Shown: in pieces, positions 24,815-34,161 of the stretch
Position numbering within the stretch: position 1 is the stretch's first letter
How the letters are laid out: every line of letters starts with the position of its first letter
Origin: an uncultured Finegoldia sp.
GTDB lineage: Bacteria; Bacillota; Clostridia; Tissierellales; Peptoniphilaceae
Assembly: GCF_947252345.1 (NCBI RefSeq)
Contig: NZ_CAMXVC010000005.1
Span: 1-57,608, forward strand
DNA: 57,608 bases
Reading direction: 5' to 3'
Translations under genes and position numbers: made by a program
Notes under the pieces: generated by a model
Told to the model about the DNA's origin: nothing
Database searches by the model: none
The model's input: only the letters and a program-made list of their open reading frames with translations

Positions 24815-25519
24815 ATGGAGTTAACAAGCATAGAACATGAAAATTTACCAAAACATATTGCCATAATTATGGATGGTAATGGTAGATGGGCTATAAATCA
24901 AAACAAACCAAGAGTATTTGGACATAATGAAGGAATGAAAAGAGTAGTAGATGTTGTAGAAAATTCTCTATCTATTGGCATAGAATATTTGTCGCTTTAT
25001 GCTTTTTCAACAGAAAATTGGAAAAGGCCAAAAAAAGAAATTGATTTTTTAATGCAAATATTAATTAAATATATTAATGAGCAGCTTAATAAACTTATAA
25101 CTCAAGGAGTTCGAATTAACATTTTAGGAGATATTAGTGTCTTACCAACTAAAGTAATTGAAAAGATAGAGTATGCACTAGAATCTACAAAAAAAAATGA
25201 TAAAATGATTTTAAACATAGCAATAAACTATGGTTCGAGACAGGAAATACTAAAAGCTGTAAATGATGCTATATCTATTGGCAAAAAATTATCATTAGAA
25301 GAATTTGAAAATTTATTGTATACAAAAAATCAACCTCCAATTGATTTGCTTATAAGGCCAGGCGGAGAAAGAAGGCTTAGTAATTTTATGCTATATCAAA
25401 TGTCTTATGCAGAGTTGTATTTTACAAATATTTATTGGCCTGATTTTAAGTTTGACGAGTTAATAGAGGCTATAAAATGGTATCAAAATAGAAATAGAAG
25501 ATTTGGTGGTCTAAAATGA
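24815..25519 (+). CDS. uppS: Undecaprenyl diphosphate synthase
   Basis: A 234-residue cis-prenyltransferase that makes the C55 lipid carrier for wall synthesis. The catalytic IIMDGNGRWA motif (about 16-25), STENWKRP (about 63-70) and RPGGERRLSNFMLYQ (about 186-200) are present. ATG 24815 follows AAAGG and places the conserved LPKHIAIIMDG at the normal distance from the N-terminus; a longer in-frame extension from 24734 would run through the terminator and promoter. It overlaps cdsA by 4 bases. Confidence 0.96.
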   Translation: MELTSIEHENLPKHIAIIMDGNGRWAINQNKPRVFGHNEGMKRVVDVVENSLSIGIEYLSLYAFSTENWKRPKKEIDFLMQILIKYINEQLNKLITQGVRINILGDISVLPTKVIEKIEYALESTKKNDKMILNIAINYGSRQEILKAVNDAISIGKKLSLEEFENLLYTKNQPPIDLLIRPGGERRLSNFMLYQMSYAELYFTNIYWPDFKFDELIEAIKWYQNRNRRFGGLK

Positions 25520-26298
25520 AATTTTTAAAAAGGAGTCTAACTGGTGTTTTTATTTTGTTGATTTCATTCATCTGCATCAAGAAGGCTGGAATATATCTTT
25601 TAATAATGAATTTATTCATAACATCAGTAGCTATATATGAATTAGAAAATGTTTTAAATTTAAAAACTTTTGAAAAAAAAGATTTGACGAATTTATCTAT
25701 AAATTTAATTTTTAATCTTTGTTTTAATTTATCAATGTATTTTCAAAAGTATATTTTAGCATTAGCTTTATTTGGTATTATCGCATTGCTTCAGTTAACT
25801 TTTTATACTATTTTTGATAAACAATTAGATAAAGTTTTAAATAATTATCTTGTATATTTATATGTGAGCTTAACATTCTCATTAATGTATTTTGTGTCAA
25901 ATACTCAATACATTTGGTTAATGTATATTTGTTCATGGGGAACAGATACTGCTGCATATTGTTCGGGGATGCTTTTTGGTAAGCATAAATTAACAGAAAT
26001 AAGCCCTAAAAAAACTATTGAAGGTGCGATAGGAGGAATATTTGGAAGTCTTATCATCGCGATTATTTTTACTTTGTTTTATGGAGGAATTGGAATAATT
26101 AAATTAATTCCAATTGTTTTTATCGGTTCGATTATTTCGCAAATTGGAGATATTAGCGCTTCTAAAATCAAAAGAAAAGCACATATAAAGGACTTTGGAA
26201 ATATTTTTATAGGACACGGTGGAGTACTAGATAGGTTTGATAGTTTTATATTTGTAATTCCATATTTGGTTATGTTATTTTGCTTAAATGTTAGATAG
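25516..26298 (+). CDS. cdsA: Phosphatidate cytidylyltransferase
   Basis: A 260-residue integral membrane enzyme (about eight helices) that makes CDP-diacylglycerol. The C-terminal family signature is clear: SQIGDISASKIKRKAHIKDFG followed by GHGGVLDRFDS (about 210-243). An upstream GTDTAAYCSGMLFGKHKL block is also typical. It overlaps uppS by 4 bases. Its usual downstream neighbour dxr is absent; rseP follows after 8 bases. Confidence 0.95.
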   Translation: MKFLKRSLTGVFILLISFICIKKAGIYLLIMNLFITSVAIYELENVLNLKTFEKKDLTNLSINLIFNLCFNLSMYFQKYILALALFGIIALLQLTFYTIFDKQLDKVLNNYLVYLYVSLTFSLMYFVSNTQYIWLMYICSWGTDTAAYCSGMLFGKHKLTEISPKKTIEGAIGGIFGSLIIAIIFTLFYGGIGIIKLIPIVFIGSIISQIGDISASKIKRKAHIKDFGNIFIGHGGVLDRFDSFIFVIPYLVMLFCLNVR

Positions 26299-26306
26299 GA
26301 GGAATT

Positions 26307-27311
26307 GTGTTAACAATAATTTCATCAATTATTATATTTTTATTAGTAATATTAATACATGAATTTGGACATTTTATTGTAGCTAAGAAAAACGGAGTAT
26401 CTGTTTTAGAATTTTCAGTAGGAATGGGTCCAAAGGTCTTTCAAAAAAAATCTAAGGAAACATTATATTCATTTAGGATTTTACCTGTAGGAGGGTATTG
26501 CCAGCTAGAGGGAGAGGATGAGGACAATGATAGTCCTAGTTCATTGAATAATCAACCTGCATTTGTTAGACTCAAAGTAATTCTTGCGGGTGCGATAATG
26601 AATTTTTTGTTGGCATTCACTTTATTGATAATTCTTATGTCAATGAGTAATGTAAATACTGAAATTTCTGGTGTAATGGAAAACTCCCCAGCTTCTTTAT
26701 CTGGAATAAAAGTTGGAGATAAAATAGTTTCTATAAATGGGAACAAAATGAATAACGGAGAAGAACTATTAAAAGCTATTCGAAATTCAAACGGCGATTT
26801 AAATATCGAAATAGAAAGGAATAATAAATCTGAAAATTTTACAGTTACGCCAAAAGTTGAAGATGATGTAAGAAAAATCGGAGTTAACTTCAGCGAAGAA
26901 TATAACATTAAACACTTCAATGTATTAAAAGGTTTAAAAAAAGGGACATTTACTTTTTTGAATTTAACAGGAATGTTGTATAAATTTTTGGGAATGTTAA
27001 TAACTGGACGTTTAGGTTTTAGTGGAGTAAGTGGCCCTGTTGGAGTTGTTAGAGAAATAGGATATGCAGCTAAAACAGGATTAGCTAATCTATTATTTTT
27101 ATTGGCGTATATAAACATAAACCTTGGAGTATTTAATTTATTGCCTATTCCTGCATTAGATGGAGGGAGAGCTATATTTATATTAATAGAAATGCTTTTT
27201 GGGAAAAAATTATCAAAAGAAAAAGAGGGTTATGTCCATATGGCAGGATTAATTCTGTTATTAGGACTAATAGCTATTGTGACAATTAAAGACATTGTAA
27301 AATTGTTTTAA
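26307..27311 (+). CDS. rseP: RseP/RasP-type intramembrane site-2 metalloprotease
   Basis: A 334-residue membrane zinc protease. HEFGH (about 17-21) in the first helix and LLPIPALDGGR (about 274-284) in the C-terminal helices give the zinc site; a PDZ domain occupies about 115-185. Family members cut transmembrane anti-sigma factors and signal peptide remnants. The start is GTG 26307, only 4 bases after a perfect AGGAGG (26297-26302), a tight spacing. A small hairpin follows, then ispG. Confidence 0.94.
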   Translation: MLTIISSIIIFLLVILIHEFGHFIVAKKNGVSVLEFSVGMGPKVFQKKSKETLYSFRILPVGGYCQLEGEDEDNDSPSSLNNQPAFVRLKVILAGAIMNFLLAFTLLIILMSMSNVNTEISGVMENSPASLSGIKVGDKIVSINGNKMNNGEELLKAIRNSNGDLNIEIERNNKSENFTVTPKVEDDVRKIGVNFSEEYNIKHFNVLKGLKKGTFTFLNLTGMLYKFLGMLITGRLGFSGVSGPVGVVREIGYAAKTGLANLLFLLAYININLGVFNLLPIPALDGGRAIFILIEMLFGKKLSKEKEGYVHMAGLILLLGLIAIVTIKDIVKLF

Positions 27312-27325
27312 AGATTACATTTAAT

Positions 27326-27345
27326 GGGCCTAATTGGGCCTTTTT
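27326..27345 (+). terminator. Short hairpin terminator between rseP and ispG
   Basis: GGCCT (27327-27331) pairs with GGGCC (27336-27340) around AATT, followed by five T residues. The stem is short but GC-rich against the AT background. It may only partly stop transcription, because no promoter is evident before ispG. Confidence 0.55.
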
Positions 27346-27364
27346 AAATTTGAAAGGTGAAATA

Positions 27365-28414
27365 ATGAGAAGAGAAGATACAAAAAGAATCTATGTAGGA
27401 GATGTTCCTGTTGGGCATGGAGCAAGAGTAACTGTTCAATCTATGACTAATACAGACACAAAAGATATAGAAAGTACAGTTAGCCAAATACTAGAATTTG
27501 AGTCAGTAGGCTGTGATATTTCAAGGAGCGCGATAAATGATATTGAAGATGCAAAAGCAATCCCTACTATAAAAAGTATGACTAATATACCATTTATAGC
27601 CGATATTCAATTTCATCATAAATTGGCGATTGCGGCTATAGAAAATGGTTGTGATTGTATAAGAATAAATCCCGGAAACATCGGGGGAAAAGATAAAGTA
27701 AAAAAAATTGTAGACTGTTGCAAATCTCATAAAATATCAATGAGAATAGGTGTAAACAGCGGTTCAGTAAATCAAAAATTCATAGATAAATATCATGGAG
27801 TAAACGTTGACTCAATATGTTATAGCTGCTTGGATCAGGTAAGGATGATTGAAGATATGGGTTTTAACGACATAAAATTGTCGCTAAAGTCTTCAAATGT
27901 TAATATGTCCATAAAAGCATATGAAAAAATGTCACAACTATGCGACTACCCACTCCACGTAGGCATAACAGAAGCTGGACCATCTACAAAAGGAATAATA
28001 AAATCCAGTGTTGGAATTGGAAGCATATTGGCAAACGGGATTGGAGATACGATAAGAGTATCTCTGACAGGAGACCCAAAGCAAGAAGTGATTGTAGGAA
28101 GACAAATTTTGATGAGTTTAGGGTTGTTAAAAGAGGGTATAGAAATAATTTCTTGCCCAACATGTGCTAGAACTAAAATAAATCTTATTGACATAGTGAA
28201 TAAAGCAGAAAAACAATTAGATAAAATAGATAAGCATATAAAAGTTGCTATAATGGGTTGTGTAGTAAACGGACCAGGTGAAGCGAAAGAAGCTGATATC
28301 GGAATAGCAGGAGGAAACGGAGTTGGACTGATTTTTAAAAATGGTAATATAATAAGAAAAGTAAAAGAAGAAGAATTATTGGATGTTTTAATTGAAGAAA
28401 TAGAGAGGTTATGA
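27365..28414 (+). CDS. ispG: 4-hydroxy-3-methylbut-2-enyl diphosphate synthase
   Basis: A 349-residue iron-sulfur enzyme of the MEP isoprenoid pathway. The cluster cysteines are in ISCPTCAR and MGCVVNGPGEA (about 262-300); the N-terminal VTVQSMTNTDT block (about 20-30) and INPGNIG are typical. ATG 27365 follows AAAGGTGA; an in-frame TTG at 27350 lies before that site. Together with uppS it links precursor and carrier synthesis. dxr is missing from this cluster and must be elsewhere if the pathway is complete. The stop is 1 base from polC. Confidence 0.95.
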   Translation: MRREDTKRIYVGDVPVGHGARVTVQSMTNTDTKDIESTVSQILEFESVGCDISRSAINDIEDAKAIPTIKSMTNIPFIADIQFHHKLAIAAIENGCDCIRINPGNIGGKDKVKKIVDCCKSHKISMRIGVNSGSVNQKFIDKYHGVNVDSICYSCLDQVRMIEDMGFNDIKLSLKSSNVNMSIKAYEKMSQLCDYPLHVGITEAGPSTKGIIKSSVGIGSILANGIGDTIRVSLTGDPKQEVIVGRQILMSLGLLKEGIEIISCPTCARTKINLIDIVNKAEKQLDKIDKHIKVAIMGCVVNGPGEAKEADIGIAGGNGVGLIFKNGNIIRKVKEEELLDVLIEEIERL

Positions 28415-28415
28415 T

Positions 28416-31400
28416 TTGCACTTATTATTTTCAAAAATACTTCAAAAAATTGGATTAAAATATAATTCTGAATATCCCATATACATTAATAGGCTAGAGT
28501 ATAATATCGAATCTGACTATCTTTATTGTGAAATAGAGATAGATAAAAATGAGGATAAGGAAAAATTATCAGAATTTATAAATACGGATTTGTTGAATTT
28601 TGTGAAAACAGTGAACATTGAATTTAAAGAAATTGATGTTAAAAATGACTTTTTTTCAAAAAATCGCTTAATAGATTTGCTTAAATCTAAAGACTTAACC
28701 GAATATTCAGCGTTTATTGATTATGACAACATAAAATTTGATGCAGAGAATTATGAAGTTGAAATTATTTTTACTCTTCAACAACCTATGTCTAAGTTTA
28801 TCAATGAAAAAAAAGACATATATTTACAAGATATTATAAAAAAATTATATGGATTGGATATTTACATTAAAACAAAGCCAGCTAAATTAAAAGAAAACGA
28901 AGACTATCTACAAAATTTAAAGGAATATGATAACTCACTAAGAGAAAAAATCGTTGAAAGTGTAAATAACAATACTAAGCCCGCTAAAGAAGAAACTGTA
29001 AAAACAGGAATTAAATGTGGAAAAGATATCGCAAAAACTCCAGTTAAAATTAAAGAAATCATTGAAAATGAAGATGATACTTGCATTCAAGCAGAAATAA
29101 TTGATGTTGACGTACGAAGTATTAAAGATGGAGAAAGTTTTATAATTTCACTTGATTTACGAGATGATACTGGTGCAATTTTTGCTAAGAAATTTTTAAA
29201 GAAAAAAGAGTACGAAGCTTTTGGTGACAAACTTAAATCAGGTGTGAATTTGCTTTTAACCGGAAGATTAGAATTTGATAGATTCACCTCGGGCAAGTCT
29301 TTTTCGATTAAACAAATGCAAGAAATCGAAAAACCCGAGAAAAGAAAAGATTTGTATGAAAAGAAGCGTGTTGAGCTTCATATGTACTCGCAAATGAGTC
29401 AATTAGATGGGTTTATTGACCTTGACAAATGTTGTAAACAATTAAACAAATGGGGATATACTGCGCTAGGATTGACTGATAAGTCTGTTGTCCAAGGTTA
29501 TCCGCAATTGTACGATGTATGTACTAAAAACAGTTTAAAGCCTTTATTTGGCATTGAAGCGAAAATTTTGGAAGATGATTTCAGAATAATAACTAATCCA
29601 TACAATGGGATGAATTTGAAAGAATTTGTAGTATTTGATATAGAAACTACCGGATTATCTAATGCAACTGAAAAAATAACAGAAATAGGAGCAGTCAAGA
29701 TAGTTAATAATAAAATTATAGCTGAATTTAATCAATTAATAAATCCTGAAATGCCTATTCCAGAAAAAATAACAGAGCTCACTTCTATTACAAATGATAT
29801 GGTAAAAAATATGCCTACTATTAATGAGGTTTTGCCAAAATTTCTTGAGTTTGTTGGTAATTGCACATTAATCGCTCACAACGCAGATTTTGATATGGGC
29901 TTTATAAAAAAGAATTGCTTAGATTTGGGATTAAAACCCGTAAGAACATATATCGATACATTAGCGCTTGCAAGAGCTATCGAACCTCATCTCAAAAATC
30001 ATAAGCTAGATACACTTACAAAATTATACAACGTTAATTTGTTTAATCATCATAGAGCTTGTGATGATGCAAGTGCTACAGGTCAAGTTTTTATAAAGAT
30101 GATAGACGCTCTAGAAAAAAACGGAAAAAAATTTGATATAAATATTAATTCAATTGAATCTGAATGGCCAGTAGCAAAAAGGGAGTCTCACACTGCTACA
30201 ATTTATGCAAAAAATCTTGTAGGGCTAAAAAACTTATATAAGTTAGTAACTGCGTCAAATTTAAAATATTATTACCGAGAAGGTGGGATTCCAAAATCAG
30301 AATTGAATAAAAGACGAGAAGGACTTCTAATAGGAACTGGAAATGAAAATGGGGAACTGATAAAAGCTATTTTGAGTTTTGAATCAGATGATAAAATTTC
30401 TGAAATTATTTCCAGATATGATTTTCTAGAAGTTCAACCTCCGTTGTATTATGATGGTGTAAAATCTAAAAGTATGAGTTTTAATTTAAAAAGTGCTGAA
30501 GATTTAACCCTAACATTGTATAAATTATCTAAGACTAATGGTAAATTATTAGTGGCCGATACTTATGCTAAATATTTTGAAAAAAGCGATTATATTTTTA
30601 GAAATATTATATTAGAAGGTCAACCAAGAAAAATATATGGAGAAAAATTCCCTACACTCTACTTTAGAACTACTGACGAAATGATGAATGAGTTTTCCTT
30701 TTTAGATAAAGAAATAGCAGAAGAAATTGTTATAGATAACACGATTCAAATTTCAGAAATTCTTGAAGATATAAAACCTATACCTGACGGAACATTTCCG
30801 CCTGTCATAGAAGGTTCTGATAAAGAATTAAGGGAAATGACATATAAAAAAGCTAGAAGTATTTATGGGGATAATTTACCAGAAATAGTTGAAAGCAGAT
30901 TAGAGAGAGAGTTATCGTCAATAATATCAAATGGTTATGCAGTTTTATACATTATTGCGCAAAAACTTGTTAAAAAGAGCAATGAAGATGGATACTTAGT
31001 AGGTTCAAGGGGTTCTGTTGGCTCAAGTTTTGTAGCTACAATGGCCGATATTACAGAGGTTAATCCATTGATACCTCACTATATTTGTACAAACTGCAAG
31101 TATTCTGAGTTTATTCATGATTCAAACATTGGTTCTGGAGTCGATTTGCCTGACAAAATATGTCCAGTTTGTGGCGAACCTTTGAAAAAAGAAGGACATA
31201 ACATACCATTTGAAGTTTTTCTTGGATTTGACGGAGATAAAGAACCTGATATTGATTTAAATTTTGCTGGCGAATATCAGCCCACAGTTCACAAATACAC
31301 GGAAGAGTTATTTGGTGAAGGAAAAGTATTTAGAGCAGGAACCATAGGCACAATTTCTGATAAAACAGCTTATGGATATATAAAAAAATACTTTGAAGAT

Positions 31401-32687
31401 AAAAATCAATACGTAAATAATTCTGAAATTAAATATTTACAGCGAGGAATTTTGGGAGTAAAAAGAACGTCTGGACAACATCCGGGAGGAGTAATGATTG
31501 TTCCAAGGAATAAAGATATTGAAGACTTTTGCCCAGTCCAACACCCAGCAGATGATGTAAATAGTGATATAATAACAACACATTTCAACTACAAATCAAT
31601 AAGTGGTAGAATTTTAAAATTGGACCTACTTGGACACGATGTGCCAACAATTATCAAAATGTTATCTGATATGACAGGGATAGATCCATTAACTATTCCA
31701 ATGGATGACAAAGAGACTATGAGTATTTTTTCATCAATTGATGCTTTACATTTCGAAGAAACAATAGATGGTCTTGACATTGGAACTTTGGGTATACCAG
31801 AATTTGGCACTAATTTTGTAAGAGGAATGCTCAGAGACACTATGCCTAAAACATTTTCGGAATTGGTGAGAATTTCAGGACTATCCCACGGAACCAATGT
31901 ATGGCTTAACAACGCACAAGACTTAATAAGAAATGGAGTCGTTGAATTAAAAGATACTATCTGTACAAGAGATGATATTATGATTTATCTAATCAATAAA
32001 GGTCTGGAAAAGAAAAAATCTTTTAAAATTATGGAAACTGTTAGAAAAAACAGACTTCTTGATGAGGAAACTATAAATTATATGAAAGAGAATAATGTTC
32101 CGGATTGGTATATTGAATCTTGTAAAACTATAGAATATCTGTTTCCAAAGGCTCATGCTGTAGCTTATGTGATGATGAGTTATAGAATAGCATATTTCAA
32201 GGTGCATTATCCAGAAGCTTTCTATTCCACTTTCTTTACAATAAAACTTCAAGATTATCCTGGAGATATAATAGTAAAAGGATTGGAAGCTATTAGGGAT
32301 GAAATGAAATTTTTAAAAGATAAATATAAAGAATTAAATTCAAGAATGACTGCGAAAGACAGCAATAAATATTCTGTATTGGAAGTTGCAGAAGAAATGT
32401 ACTGTAGAGGAATCAAACAATCCAGGGTTGATTTGAAAAAGTCTGACAAGTCTAAGTTTAAAGTTTTAGAAAAAGGATATATACAACCACCATTTAATGC
32501 ACTTGAAGGTGTAAGTGATGCTAACGCAATAGCTATATTTGAAGAAATAAAAAAAGGAGATTTTATCTCTAAGCAAGATTTTACTGAGAGGACAAAAGTA
32601 AACAAAACAGCTCTCGAAATATTAGAAGAGCATGGTGTGTTAGATGGTCTTCAAAGCGAAAATCAAATAAGTTTATTTGATTTTTAA
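28416..32687 (+). CDS. polC: DNA polymerase III alpha subunit, PolC type
   Basis: A 1423-residue replicase of normal PolC length. Order: N-terminal domains (1-210), OB fold (about 222-305), PHP domain split around a DEDDh 3'-5' exonuclease (Asp408/Glu410 in VFDIETTGLS, AHNADFDMGF, HRACDDASATG), then the polymerase with a four-cysteine zinc site (CTNC...CPVC) and catalytic Asp945/Asp947 (PDIDLNF), and a C-terminal clamp-binding end (QISLFDF). Unusually, PHP metal positions are changed: HLHT is HMYS (Tyr324), TDH is TDK (Lys356) and the NVHY His is Lys719. The start is TTG 28416 after GAGAGGTT. Proofreading should be intact. Confidence 0.96.
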   Translation: MHLLFSKILQKIGLKYNSEYPIYINRLEYNIESDYLYCEIEIDKNEDKEKLSEFINTDLLNFVKTVNIEFKEIDVKNDFFSKNRLIDLLKSKDLTEYSAFIDYDNIKFDAENYEVEIIFTLQQPMSKFINEKKDIYLQDIIKKLYGLDIYIKTKPAKLKENEDYLQNLKEYDNSLREKIVESVNNNTKPAKEETVKTGIKCGKDIAKTPVKIKEIIENEDDTCIQAEIIDVDVRSIKDGESFIISLDLRDDTGAIFAKKFLKKKEYEAFGDKLKSGVNLLLTGRLEFDRFTSGKSFSIKQMQEIEKPEKRKDLYEKKRVELHMYSQMSQLDGFIDLDKCCKQLNKWGYTALGLTDKSVVQGYPQLYDVCTKNSLKPLFGIEAKILEDDFRIITNPYNGMNLKEFVVFDIETTGLSNATEKITEIGAVKIVNNKIIAEFNQLINPEMPIPEKITELTSITNDMVKNMPTINEVLPKFLEFVGNCTLIAHNADFDMGFIKKNCLDLGLKPVRTYIDTLALARAIEPHLKNHKLDTLTKLYNVNLFNHHRACDDASATGQVFIKMIDALEKNGKKFDININSIESEWPVAKRESHTATIYAKNLVGLKNLYKLVTASNLKYYYREGGIPKSELNKRREGLLIGTGNENGELIKAILSFESDDKISEIISRYDFLEVQPPLYYDGVKSKSMSFNLKSAEDLTLTLYKLSKTNGKLLVADTYAKYFEKSDYIFRNIILEGQPRKIYGEKFPTLYFRTTDEMMNEFSFLDKEIAEEIVIDNTIQISEILEDIKPIPDGTFPPVIEGSDKELREMTYKKARSIYGDNLPEIVESRLERELSSIISNGYAVLYIIAQKLVKKSNEDGYLVGSRGSVGSSFVATMADITEVNPLIPHYICTNCKYSEFIHDSNIGSGVDLPDKICPVCGEPLKKEGHNIPFEVFLGFDGDKEPDIDLNFAGEYQPTVHKYTEELFGEGKVFRAGTIGTISDKTAYGYIKKYFEDKNQYVNNSEIKYLQRGILGVKRTSGQHPGGVMIVPRNKDIEDFCPVQHPADDVNSDIITTHFNYKSISGRILKLDLLGHDVPTIIKMLSDMTGIDPLTIPMDDKETMSIFSSIDALHFEETIDGLDIGTLGIPEFGTNFVRGMLRDTMPKTFSELVRISGLSHGTNVWLNNAQDLIRNGVVELKDTICTRDDIMIYLINKGLEKKKSFKIMETVRKNRLLDEETINYMKENNVPDWYIESCKTIEYLFPKAHAVAYVMMSYRIAYFKVHYPEAFYSTFFTIKLQDYPGDIIVKGLEAIRDEMKFLKDKYKELNSRMTAKDSNKYSVLEVAEEMYCRGIKQSRVDLKKSDKSKFKVLEKGYIQPPFNALEGVSDANAIAIFEEIKKGDFISKQDFTERTKVNKTALEILEEHGVLDGLQSENQISLFDF

Positions 32688-32693
32688 AGGATA

Positions 32694-32702
32694 TGCTATA
32701 AT
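32694..32702 (+). promoter_or_regulatory. Promoter of the phoH-ybeY-era cluster (extended -10)
   Basis: TGCTATAAT (32694-32702) just after the polC stop is an extended -10 with perfect TATAAT. No strong -35 at 16-18 bases. Confidence 0.55.
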
Positions 32703-32720
32703 TAGATTAATGGAGTGACT

Positions 32721-33704
32721 ATGAATACAAAATTAATTTATGAAACGAATAATGAAAAATTAATAACTTTTATTTTTGGGCAAGTAGAAAAAAATTCAAA
32801 AAAAATCGAAGATAATTGTTATGTTAAATTAAAAATTTTTGAAAATGGAATATTAATCGAAGGAGAAGAAGAACACGTAAAAATCACTTTGGATTTAATT
32901 AATTCATTGGAAATAATTGTAAGTGAAAATGAAGAATTAACTGAACAAGATCTCGATTACTTGATTTCAAATTTTAGAAAAATCGAAAAAGATAAAATTT
33001 CTAAAATAAAGGATTATACTATTTGCTATAATTCAAAAGGCAAGCCTTTAAAACCCAAAACCCTTAACCAGAGAAATTATGTTGAAATGATAAAAAATAA
33101 CGATATAGTTTTCGGAATAGGACCTGCTGGTACAGGAAAAACGTATCTAGCGATGGCTATGGCTATTAATGCTTTTAGAAACAATGAAGTTGATAGAATT
33201 ATTTTGACTAGACCTGCAGTAGAAGCGGGAGAAAGTTTAGGATTTCTTCCTGGTGATTTACAAGAAAAGATTGATCCATATCTAAGACCAATTTATGATG
33301 CAATGTTTGATATTTTGGGTTTTGAAAACTTTGAAAAATACAAAGAGAGAGGATTAATTGAAGTAGCACCTTTGGCGTATATGAGAGGGAGAACACTTGA
33401 CAATGCCTACATTATTTTGGATGAGGCACAAAATACAACTAATGAACAGATGAAGATGTTTCTGACAAGGATTGGATATGGTTCAAAAGCGATAGTTACA
33501 GGCGACATAACTCAAGTAGATTTACCAAGAGGAAAAAAATCTGGACTTTTAGTGGCTACTAATATTTTAAGAGACATTAAAGGGATAAGTTTTTTGGAGT
33601 TTGAAAAAACTGACGTTGTAAGGCATCCTCTTGTCCAAAAGATAATAGGAGCATACGAAAATTTAGAAAATAATAGGTTAAATTATGATAATACAGATAA
33701 GTAA
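32721..33704 (+). CDS. phoH: PhoH-like ATPase (PhoH/YbeZ family)
   Basis: A 327-residue PhoH-family P-loop ATPase linked to RNA metabolism and, through YbeY, to 16S rRNA maturation and ribosome quality control. Walker A is GPAGTGKT (about 136-143), Walker B AYIILDEAQ (about 224-232), with RPAVEAGE and LPRGKKSGL in between. I chose ATG 32721, directly after TGGAGTGA, over an ATG two codons upstream. It overlaps ybeY by 20 bases, the conserved phoH-ybeY order. Confidence 0.94.
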   Translation: MNTKLIYETNNEKLITFIFGQVEKNSKKIEDNCYVKLKIFENGILIEGEEEHVKITLDLINSLEIIVSENEELTEQDLDYLISNFRKIEKDKISKIKDYTICYNSKGKPLKPKTLNQRNYVEMIKNNDIVFGIGPAGTGKTYLAMAMAINAFRNNEVDRIILTRPAVEAGESLGFLPGDLQEKIDPYLRPIYDAMFDILGFENFEKYKERGLIEVAPLAYMRGRTLDNAYIILDEAQNTTNEQMKMFLTRIGYGSKAIVTGDITQVDLPRGKKSGLLVATNILRDIKGISFLEFEKTDVVRHPLVQKIIGAYENLENNRLNYDNTDK

Positions 33705-34161
33705 CAGGCAAGATGACTTTGAAATAAATGAAGATTTGATTTCAAGTATAAAAAAAGCAGTTAAAATATGTTTGTTTCAAGAGTTACAAAAAGATGATTA
33801 TGAAATATCTTTGTCATTTGTTACAGAGGATGAAATAAAAAATTTAAACAATAATTTCAGAAATAAAAATAGTGTTACTGACGTTTTAAGTTTTCCTTTA
33901 GAAGATGAGTTTTTAATAGACACTAATCTTTTGGGAGATATAATTATTTGTACTAAAAGAGCCATTGAGCAAGCTAAAGAGTATAACCATACAATTGAAA
34001 GAGAAATTATTTATTTAGTTGTTCATTCTATGTTTCATTTAATGGGATATGACCATATGGGTGAAGAAGATAAAAAAATTATGAGAAAAAAGGAAAAACT
34101 AGCTCTTAAGGAAATAGGTATTTATAAAGATGAAGCTTTCAAACAAGAACAAACAAAATAA
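33685..34161 (+). CDS. ybeY: Endoribonuclease YbeY
   Basis: A 158-residue zinc endoribonuclease of rRNA processing. The metal motif H-x3-H-x5-H is seen in HSMFHLMGYDH (about 112-122), and NNNFRNKNSVTDVLSFPL is the typical substrate region (about 53-70). It overlaps phoH by 20 bases and the following dgkA-like gene by 32 bases, so the three are tightly coupled. Confidence 0.95.
   Translation: MIIQISNRQDDFEINEDLISSIKKAVKICLFQELQKDDYEISLSFVTEDEIKNLNNNFRNKNSVTDVLSFPLEDEFLIDTNLLGDIIICTKRAIEQAKEYNHTIEREIIYLVVHSMFHLMGYDHMGEEDKKIMRKKEKLALKEIGIYKDEAFKQEQTK

Noticed and set aside
26552..27118. A 188-codon minus-strand frame opposite rseP
   Set aside because: The plus-strand protein has a full set of site-2 protease motifs; the opposite frame has no start signals.
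27326..27340. Direct repeat GGGCC-TAATT-GGGCC as a possible operator
   Set aside because: Better explained as the two arms of a short hairpin (GGCCT/GGGCC) followed by five T residues.
27940..28170. A 76-codon open frame on the plus strand inside ispG
   Set aside because: It lies wholly in a different frame of a well-conserved gene, has no ribosome site, and its product has no recognisable pattern.
27946..28434. A 162-codon minus-strand frame opposite ispG
   Set aside because: It is the complement of a conserved gene in a low-GC genome, with no ribosome site or promoter; composition is that of a shadow frame.
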